Shown: in pieces, positions 56,442 through 64,000 of the stretch | Layout: every line of letters begins with the position of its first letter | Numbering within the stretch: the first letter of the stretch is position 1 | Source of the DNA: Saccharum officinarum | Lineage: Eukaryota; Streptophyta; Magnoliopsida; Poales; Poaceae | DNA length: 64,000 nt | Direction: 5' to 3' | Assembly (NCBI GenBank): GCA_020631735.1 | Contig: CM036201.1 | Location: 79,212,502 to 79,276,501 of the forward strand | Program-made: the position numbers and the translations under genes | The notes under the pieces: model-generated | The model's database searches: none | The model's input: only the letters and a program-made list of their open reading frames with translations | What the model was told of the DNA's origin: nothing

Positions 56442-58755
56442 TATGTACGGATACCTGCATGCTTTCCTAATTCCCTAGCAAGAGTATTAGCGATACTTTA
56501 TTCATCCATATCGCATAATATAGTATTTTTTTATAAAAACTATTCGGATACAGGAATTATATAATCGATATAAGAACACTATTACTACTTGGCCAAAAAA
56601 GAGAGAAAGATTCAATTCATCAATAAAGAAATATAGGATTTTTTTGACAACTCTATATTACAAAGAAATAGGAATTGGAGCAGCATCTGCTTTGTTAGGA
56701 GACTTCGACCATTGCGCTACTAGTGGGCCTGGCAACCCGCTGCGCCGCAGCCCATTAAGGGCTCGTCTCATAATTTATAACAAAACTATATAATTATTTT
56801 TTTACCTATATTTAATGTCTCAGGCATACATATAAAGATTCGATGCGATGGAAAATCTTCTAAACATTCGATGTGACAAGACCTCAGATTCAGAGTTCAG
56901 ATGCTTGCCTTTCTCTCGTCCTGGCCTTGTTTACTTCCCCTCTAAATTCTAAATTTTTACATTTTCTCTCCATCACATCAATCTCTAGACACATGCATGG
57001 AGCATTTAACGTAGGTAAAAGTAATAACTAATTACACAGTTTGGTTGTAAATCACGAGACAAATCTTTTAAACCTAATTAGTCTATGATTGGACACTAAT
57101 TGCCAAATACAAACGAAAGTGCTATAGTAGCAAAAATTTCTTTTTTTGCATCTAAACACCCCCTACTAGCCTGGTATAGGGGACATTTGGATTTGATTGC
57201 ACGTACGGAGTACTCAAGAAGAGTCTGGAGCAGGCCAGCAAAACTGGTCTGCAAGTGCTCGTCTTCAGGAATGGCTGCTGAACATATTCATATCAGACGC
57301 TATTACAAGACACTGCTTGCTCCGATGCATGTTCAAATCTTGCACTAACTAACTGACATCGATTCACATATAAAGCACGGATCAGGCAACATCTTACAGG
57401 AATCAACTTACATTACATATAGGCCTACATATCCCAAATTGTTGACTGATGAGTGCATAATAAACAACTAGGTAGGAGGTTTCTACTAACTAGGCACTCC
57501 CGTGTAGAAACACAACGGAAACTAGTATTCTCTACCTTGTAGAGATACCTCCTAAATGACATGCATCATCATGACACAAAATCAATTTCCAAACTCTTCA
57601 GCCACAACCTCTCTCCTTTTCCGGCCAGTGAAGGTGGAGGAGAGGTTGTCACCAGTTGAAGCAGAGCAGCAGAGAAGTCTATCTGATCGGTGGCTTTAAG
57701 ACAACTGCGGGCGGAAGTTGACACGATCCCACCATTGTACACCATTGCATCCGGCTGCTGCAGACCAATGTCAATGCCCAAGAGAGGAAGTAAGGGAGGT
57801 ACCAGGTGAAAGGACAGAATGGTAAAACACTCGACGGTATCCGTTTCATTTAGCGGTACATCAAAGTGATGTATCCAAAAGTGAATGATATATAGAAAGG
57901 TTATTAAGATCAACAATGCAACTTCAACAGGATAAGTTCTTGCAAAGCCGCTCATCAAAATGTGATGGAACTAGGTTTAAGCACAAGGTAAACTAAACTG
58001 GAGTAACAGAACATGATGTCCCTATAAGCTATGGAAAAAAGGCAGCTACCAAATATTCCATTTACCTTTAGATGATCTACTAGGGCCATCAGCAGCCTAG
58101 TACTTCTCACTTCTAACTGGTGTTTATATCAGTACACACAAAATTATAACCTGTAAAATAAAAGGGGAAACAAAAGCTCAATTAACTCTACTAGGAAATG
58201 TTGTTGTTAACTGCTTGAAAAAATGATATGAGAAGTAATTCATGAAGTATGGAAGTTGTCTACAATAATAAGAGCCACCCTTGGACTAGCCTGCAACCTC
58301 ATCAAAATACCATAGAATGATTTTTTTAAAAAAATTACTTATTTGATATGTATGTTGACAAATAAGATCATCTCAACTAATATAAGGAGCAATGGGTTCT
58401 GTATAAGAACTAAAACTACACATAGGCACACATGCAAGGTGCAAGTAAAAGGGCAGGATAGAAAAGCAAATTCAAGAGACACAGAGAGAAGCATATTCAA
58501 GATTCTCGAGGAGAAGCATGACTTCACTGTTCAATCAGATATTCACATATTTATTTGTGTGAGCAGGGTCTGATGGCAACGACTTCAATGTTCAATCAAA
58601 ATGGGCTACATATGGGACGAAACTTGCCAACATGAATGCTTGCATAAGTAGAAGCAGGAGAACATTCACAGGAGCCCCAGTTTGGTTATTGGTAATACTT
58701 GGTTTTATAAATTGACAACTGCAGAAAGTATCACGACAGTTCATAGTTAACTTAC

Positions 58756-60696
58756 CGTCTGAACATTGGATTCTGATTTTCTCTAGTGGTATGCCATTGG
58801 CATTCAAAACCTTCAAAATTTGAAGTACTATCTCATCAGCATCTTTACATATGATTTCAACAACCTGAAGATGGCTAGCTGCAATTGGTTGTTCCAATGG
58901 CTTGTAACTTCCCTGCATCTTCATTAAATTGTTACGTACCTGGAGCGAATGAATACTTTAACAACAACAACAACAACAAAGCCTTTTAGTCCCAAGCAAG
59001 TTGGGGTAGGCTAGAGTTGAAACCCAACATGAGTTTGGGTTTCATCTCCATATGAGTAGCTAAGTTTTTACATTGGCTCGCCAAGCCTAACACAACCCTC
59101 CTCCTTTACCAGGGCTTGGGACCTGCTATGCTGGAAAACCATAGGCGCCCCACCATAGGCGGAGTTGAGCGAATGATACTTTACTCAACAAATAAACAAA
59201 ACCAAAATAAAGACTAGACACGTGTAAAGAACATAAAAGAACCTTTGAAGGCTTCAGAGTAAGTTTCTCCAGAAGAGGTGCGTGATGGAGGAATCAAATT
59301 AGTCCACTGAAGTCAGCAGACACAAACCATTTGCCAAGAACCAAAGTCTTTAACTTGCTAAATGCAGGGCACCACTCCAAATCCCTATTGAAAACATACT
59401 AGGAAAAGTGCAAGGGCATAAAGTCAAATAATGAAAACGCTGCAAAAGGAAAACTAAAATACAAGCCTGAGTTAACATGCAGATGAAAAAGGTCTAGACT
59501 TCATATCTTTTATAGAGGTGCTAAATTGCTAATCTACTCTATAAAACATCGCTATGTTTGCTGCATTAGCTATTCTGAAACTAACATGACATATCAATTA
59601 CAAGGCATCTCATTTTTAGTTAAACAATATCAGTAATTGCAGAACAACAAAACAGTTCCAGTAAACTAATATAGCATGACAGATTGACATGGTCAACAAA
59701 CTACAGGGGATGTTCATTGAAATATGATCTGAAAGGAACAGATGAAATACAGCTATTGAGCTATGTATGTCAACACAATTCCAAAACTGAATACCAGGAA
59801 GGCAGCTGTGAGCATACCAGATCAGGATAAGCTGACAATTCCAAGTCTGTAGCTTCTGTCAAGCCTTCGAGAAACACGCAGTTGTAATCATCAAGACCGT
59901 AATAGTAATAACAACCATCACAGGCAGCATCTCCACAATCATCCAAGCGACCATTGTCACATCGATCATTATAGAAGTGATTGAATCGAACTTTTGCAAT
60001 TTCTAAAGATGGCATACTTTCAAGCATTGGAACCCTTCCGGCATTGGTAATGAAATCAAATGAAATGAGGCTCCGGAAAGACATCCTAGTGCGGTAGTTG
60101 GAATAAAAGAGGCAGTATATGATCCTCAGATGTTTCAAGGACGGGGAATGCATTTCCACCGACCGAACATCGCAATCCTCCATCTTGAGATCCTCCAGCG
60201 CCGGGCAGCACGAGAAATCAAGAACGCCAGCGTTGCCCTAGACACTCACAAGCTCCAGCCTCGTGAGGTGGTAGGAGGCGAGGGGCCGGTCCTCCAGCAC
60301 GAAGGGAAGCCGAGGCTTGATGGACGCTTGGAACCGGAGCTCCTGGACCTAGCGCCGCAGCGCACGGTGGATCTAGCTGTTGACGCGCCGCTCCATTCTG
60401 GGGACGTCATACGGGCCCAGATCTAGATCGACATCGAGGTCGAAATCGCAGGAGTCCAGGGGGGCGCCCCCGCGGCGGGCGTTCAGCAGGCCGTCGACGA
60501 AGGGGCCGAACGTGTAGACGCCGCCGGCCCAGCCGGTGCAGCCGGAGAAGCGCACGGCGGGCGCGGACCGCCAGTGGTGGCGCCAGCTCTGGGCGAGCAC
60601 GCGCGTGCGTACCGCGTCCTGCGCCGGCAGGAGGGAGAGGATGTGGTGGAGGACGCCCTCCGGGAGGTCGCTGATGTGGTCCGCCCCGCTCGCCAT
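58756..60696 (-). pseudogene. F-box/LRR protein pseudogene, copy 2
   Basis: Same three exons as copy 1: 60696-59818, 59398-59243 and 58939-58756. Here the F-box is intact (HISDLPEGVLHHILSLLPAQ and AVRTRVLAQSWRHHW, residues about 7-41), followed by an acidic stretch SCDFDLDVDLDLGPYDVP. The gene is broken after that: TAG at 60375-60373 replaces the Trp codon still present in copy 1, TAG at 60351-60349 is shared with copy 1, and in exon 2 a Trp codon has become TGA (59296-59294). The LRR part remains recognisable. A truncated F-box-only peptide of 107 residues could still be made. Confidence 0.8.
58961..59166 (-). mobile_element. RTE-like retroposon, copy 2
   Basis: Same insertion as 7499-7701, with one more TTG triplet in the tail. 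Target copies at 58943-58960 and 59167-59183. Confidence 0.65.
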
Positions 60697-60949
60697 GGGC
60701 GGCGCTCCGTCGAACAGGTGGCGGGCGTCGCGGGCGGCGGTTTGCGCTGGGCCGCGAGTGAACGTGGAGTGCCTACGCTGGGAAAAGGGTGAAAGTCAAG
60801 GAGAGTGCGTGCCTGGTAGAGCAACATTTGGATAATTCACCCTGTTTCTGTTGCTGATGTTCGCATCAGGTTGCATAATTCCAATTCGACAAGGCAGCAA
60901 ATTAACATAAATCTACACGAGGTGGAATGCTAGCACGCGACAGATATAG

Positions 60950-61244
60950 GGTGTGTTTAGATCCCCATTTCATCCAAATTTTTTTTTGAGTTTTGACTCA
61001 TCATTTTGCAAAATAGAACTAAACACCATGCAAAATTTTTGACAAAAAGATATTCATTCTCTATTTTTGATTTTGGTCTCAAGAGGCAAAAAAAAAAACC
61101 AAAAAGCTCTCACCCACCTCATGAAAAATTTGGCATTTTGGATGAAACTAAACACACCCATAAAAATTTTGGCATTTTGTATTTCATCATTCCAAAGTAG
61201 TTGGCATTTTGTATTTTGCATTCCATGAGGAACTAAACACAGCC
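60950..61244. mobile_element. Tourist-like MITE, copy 2
   Basis: Duplicate of 9473-9762, with several single-base and small length differences. Confidence 0.6.
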
Positions 61245-61859
61245 ACAAATGAAGTCTTAGTTTGAACTGATGAAACATTTAAGGGGAGATTTACATTCTT
61301 TCCAAGCAGGAATCCTCCAAATATCAACACGGTGAGGGTACTCCGCCAAGTTTGGCCTTGGTTTCGACGGTACACAAGAGGGAGACGCTTGGGTAATTGG
61401 CTTGGCTCTATGATTTCAAGTAACTTTGCAGATGATGATGCTTCCGATTTGACAGGCTAAGGCACAAAGCTGAACATGTGTTATTTGCCTTCAACAGCAC
61501 AAAGCTGAGTACACATTTTTTCTACTTTTCTATATAACTAACATATTTTTCTTTATTCATTCATATCACTTAACATGGTACTTTTAATAAAAGACTAAAA
61601 GTATAAAAAATAAGATATTCGAAATGGGTCTAAAACACCTATTGACATGATGACAAAGGAAAAGGATAATAATAATAATGAGGGGGAAAATGAGAAGGAA
61701 GACGTATGGAGTGTGTTGTTGGGCTCCAGCGCGCTGCTCCACGGGTGGGCCTAAAGCAAGGAAAAAGATGGTAGCTGCGTTGGGCCGCAGCCCATTACAA
61801 TATATTGCCAGGGCGCTCGGCCTCGGCAGAGCCTGAGCCGCAACTAGTTCATCCGTTTA

Positions 61860-61870
61860 GTCCCACCTCG
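61860..61870 (+). promoter_or_regulatory. USE element of the U2 snRNA promoter, copy 2
   Basis: GTCCCACCTCG, identical to copy 1 and at the same 32-base spacing from the TATA box. Confidence 0.8.
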
Positions 61871-61902
61871 CCGAGCCAAGCAGCGCGGAGGCGCGGACTC
61901 GC

Positions 61903-61910
61903 TACATAAG
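61903..61910 (+). promoter_or_regulatory. TATA box of the U2 snRNA promoter, copy 2
   Basis: TACATAAG, 33 to 26 bases before the U2 5' end, identical to copy 1. Confidence 0.7.
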
Positions 61911-61935
61911 GAGACCCAGGGCAGCCGACCGAAGC

Positions 61936-62133
61936 ATACCTTTCTCGGCCTTTTGGCTAAGATCAAGTGTAGTATCTGTTCTTATCAGTTTAATATCTGA
62001 TATGTGGGCCATGCGTCCACTTTGATATTAAATTTATTTTTTGTGGGGATGGTCCGCTACAGTGGCTTGCCACTGGGGCCCTCGCGCGTCGCCCAGCCGT
62101 TGCACTGCTGGCCGGGCACGGCGCACCCCAACC
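61936..62133 (+). ncRNA. U2: U2 spliceosomal snRNA, copy 2
   Basis: 198 bases with the same ends as copy 1. The branch-point segment GTGTAGTATCTG and the Sm region ATTTATTTTTTGTGG are unchanged. Differences from copy 1 fall in stems and loops: GTGGGCCATGCGTCCAC here, giving one G-U pair, GGGATGGTCCGCTACAG against GGGAGGGTCCACCACAG, and GGGCACGGCGC against GGGCCTGGCGC near the 3' end. The promoter is intact, so it may be transcribed. The changes in paired regions leave open whether the RNA is fully functional. Confidence 0.9.
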
Positions 62134-62202
62134 AAATCTTAATTCAAAGTTTTGTATCTGATCTGAATTAGTGCTCTGCTCTGCTAACTGTGTAATTGTT
62201 TC

Positions 62203-62505
62203 GCGAAAAGTTACTGTAGTATTATTTTTTGTTATTTGGCAAAATTTGTCCTATCATAGACTAACTAGGCTTAAAAGATTCGTCTCGATATTTACAGACA
62301 ACCTACATTTAATGCTCCATGATTCGATGTGATGGGTGGAAGAGGAAATATTTTGGGTTGACATGGGAAGTGAAAGGCCTCAGCAGTCAAAAGATTCGTC
62401 TCGATATTTACACACAACCTACATTTAATGCTCCATGCATGTCGAAAGATTCGATGTGATGGGTGGAAGAGGAAATATTTTAGGTTGACATGGGAGTGAA
62501 AGGCC
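62203..62505. mobile_element. Truncated Tourist-like insertion with internal tandem duplication
   Basis: Absent from copy 1, where GGTTTC runs straight into AGCAGC. It carries the MITE motif AAAAGATTCGTCTCG twice. The unit at 62273-62388 is repeated from 62389 with small differences. Confidence 0.7.
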
Positions 62506-62729
62506 TCAGCAGCATCGAGCAAACAGCTGCATATATTGTTTGAGTAGCAGACAGCAATCAGAGAGTTTTGTTGGCTCAGAGAACCGAGAACTACAGATCA
62601 TTCTGAGAACCGAACTGCAGATCATTCTCAGAACTGGTGCTCTAGAAAAACAGTGCAGTGTAAATGAAGAGCCTTTCAGTGTGTGTTCCTGACTGGGATG
62701 CCACGGAACAGTGCTTGCCACCACCAAGT

Positions 62730-63129
62730 GGTTTGTAGAGGCTGAGATATATTCGAGACTGAACTTTTGGCGTGTTTGTAATGCAGCAGTTACAATTGTC
62801 ATGCCGATGGAGCCCTCTGATGCCTGGCAATTAGGTTCAGTTATATGCACTTGCGCACAGAGACAGAATGCAACAACTGATCATGGAAGACTGAAGTGCC
62901 ATTTTATTTTGGCATGGGCTTTCAGCAGATTATTCCTGCAGAGATTTGTCATTCCAATCATGGATGATGTTGGCATCATCAGCGCATTGAGCAAGCGATG
63001 TCTGAAATCTGAATGATTGGAATGGCTCGGCAAAGTAACAGCCTGTCGTGTTCTCACATGCTCCATTACCTTACCAATCTCTGACACGATAACATATAGT
63101 TTCCATGCGTAAACCTGAAGTTTGAGCTC
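62730..63129. other. Non-coding flank beyond the duplication
   Basis: Sequence with no counterpart next to copy 1 because of the gap. No gene recognised. Confidence 0.4.
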
Positions 63130-63828
63130 TGAGATTCTTCAAAAAAGTAGCAAAAAAGAAAGATGCAAAAAGACACCTAGTTAAATCAATGAAGAGCAGT
63201 AAAAAAGAACAGAAAAAAAGCAGCCAAGCATTAGAAAAGAATACAGAAAAAAGGAAGCAGAAAGCAAAATAATAGCAAGTGGTAGAAAAAAGGATGTGAG
63301 AAAAGAATAAAATGAAAACAAAAAAACGAAGCAGCAAAAAGAATATATAAAAAAAGGACGAAAGGAATAGCAAAGTACAAAGCAACAAAAAAGAATAGAA
63401 AGACTGAATAGCGAAAAAACGAAGCAGCAAAAAGAATATATTAAAAAAAGGATGAAATGAATAGCAAAGTACAAAGCAACAAAAAAGAATGGAAAAAGAC
63501 TGAATAGCAAAAACGAAGCAGCAAAAAAGAACAAAAAAATGAAAATAGCAAAAAACGAAGCAGCAAAAAGAATAAAAAATGAAAATAGCAAAAAAGCAGC
63601 AGCAAAAAAAAGAATAAAAAATGAAAGTAGCAAAAGAAAAATTAAAGAAGCAGCAAAAAGAAAAAAAATGAAAATAGCAAAAAGGCAGCAGCAAAAAAAA
63701 GAATAAAAAAATGAAAGTAGCAAAAGAAAAATTAAAGAAGCAGCAAAAAAAGAATAAAAAAATGAAAATAGCAAAAAAAAAAAAGAAAAAAAAATTAAAA
63801 TAGCAAAAAGAAAGAAGAATAAATAAAC
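63130..63828. repeat. A-rich tandem array next to tRNA-Ile
   Basis: Irregular tandem units of the type AGCAAAAAAGAATAAAAAAT and GAAAATAGCAAAAAGCAGC. On the tRNA strand this is a T-rich downstream region, and the first run of five T lies about 25 bases after the tRNA. The long minus-strand frames (63071-63874) encode only Phe/Leu/Cys low complexity. Confidence 0.85.
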
Positions 63829-63829
63829 T

Positions 63830-63903
63830 TGGCCCATGCAGGCCTCGAACCTGCGACCTTCGCGTTATTAGCACGACGCTCTAACCAACTGAGCTAATAG
63901 GCC
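63830..63903 (-). tRNA. tRNA-Ile (anticodon AAU)
   Basis: 74 bases with complete cloverleaf potential. The acceptor stem GGCCTAT pairs with ATGGGCC (one G-U), with discriminator A. D arm AGCTCAGTTGGTTAGAGC (A box). Anticodon arm TGCTAATAAC with AAT. T arm GCAGGTTCGAGGCCTGC (B box GGTTCGAGGCC). It lacks an intron and an encoded CCA, as expected for a nuclear gene. It delivers isoleucine to AUU and, after inosine modification, AUC and AUA codons. Confidence 0.97.
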
Positions 63904-64000
63904 AATTGTTTATTTGTTCAATAGTCATTTCTAAAATCCTGTGTAATTCAGTCAGACAGAGTTTACCAGTTACCAACACAAAAGAAACTAATGTAACAGT

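Larger units (their letters stand above)
56763..62729. repeat. Segmental duplication, copy 2
   Basis: Direct repeat of 5303-11003 with the same order: MITE remnant, F-box pseudogene, MITE, U2. The left junction falls after GCAGCCCATTAAGGG, inside the MITE motif CTCGTCTC. Copy 2 continues beyond the point where copy 1 meets the gap, so the right junction is unresolved. Extra sequence relative to copy 1 lies at 62203-62505. Confidence 0.9.

Noticed and set aside
63071..63874. 267-codon minus-strand frame
   Set aside because: A Phe/Leu/Cys run caused by the A-rich repeat; no domain, and it overlaps the tRNA gene.

Overview
The window is nuclear DNA from a grass (Poaceae), most likely an andropogonoid such as sorghum, Miscanthus, sugarcane or maize. 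The evidence is plant-type intron-rich genes, a plant U2 snRNA promoter (USE plus TATA), an Au-type SINE, many Tourist and Stowaway MITEs, Helitron-like and Mutator-like elements, and LTRs of a kind I associate with this tribe. Two runs of exactly 100 N (11004-11103 and 48594-48693) are scaffold gaps.

Layout. 1-1012 is the 3' part of a long LTR. 1569-2261 is a hAT-like element with an 8-bp target duplication. 4093-4743 (minus) is an intact single-exon CYTH/triphosphate tunnel metalloenzyme gene (TTM3-like). About 5303-11003 is a segment with a broken F-box/LRR gene and a U2 snRNA gene. The same segment recurs in direct orientation at about 56763-62729, 51.5 kb away. 11.3-17.6 kb is a mosaic of related Helitron-like units laid head to tail, one of them split by a 1-kb foldback element. 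17.6-22.7 kb holds SINEs, a 5'-truncated LINE, two Helitron 3' ends and a short chain of minus-strand exons I do not recognise. 27554-29037 is a Pack-MULE-like element with 210-bp inverted ends and a perfect 9-bp target duplication. 31466-36823 is a pseudogene split by a solo LTR, which itself carries a second solo LTR. 37.5-41.8 kb is a 1.1-kb tandem duplication carrying another solo LTR and a CACTA-type MITE. It lies just upstream of the best gene in the window, an 11-exon RGLG-type RING E3 ubiquitin ligase (42385-45188, plus). 46.6-48.6 kb (minus) is LINE-like ORF1 with two zinc knuckles and no ORF2. 48.7-51.8 kb is a minisatellite and A-rich region bracketed by two copies of one MITE in inverted orientation. 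52-56.5 kb is MITE-rich, including nested Tourist elements and a tRNA-Ile relic. After the second copy of the duplication comes a long A-rich repeat and an intact tRNA-Ile(AAU) gene (63830-63903, minus).

The supported host genes are TTM3-like, the RGLG-type ligase, two U2 snRNA genes and tRNA-Ile. The two F-box copies share one ancestral stop codon and carry separate further lesions, so both look like pseudogenes. I see no operon-like or pathway grouping. The interest lies in the segmental duplication and in well-resolved transposon insertions whose target duplications can be read directly.
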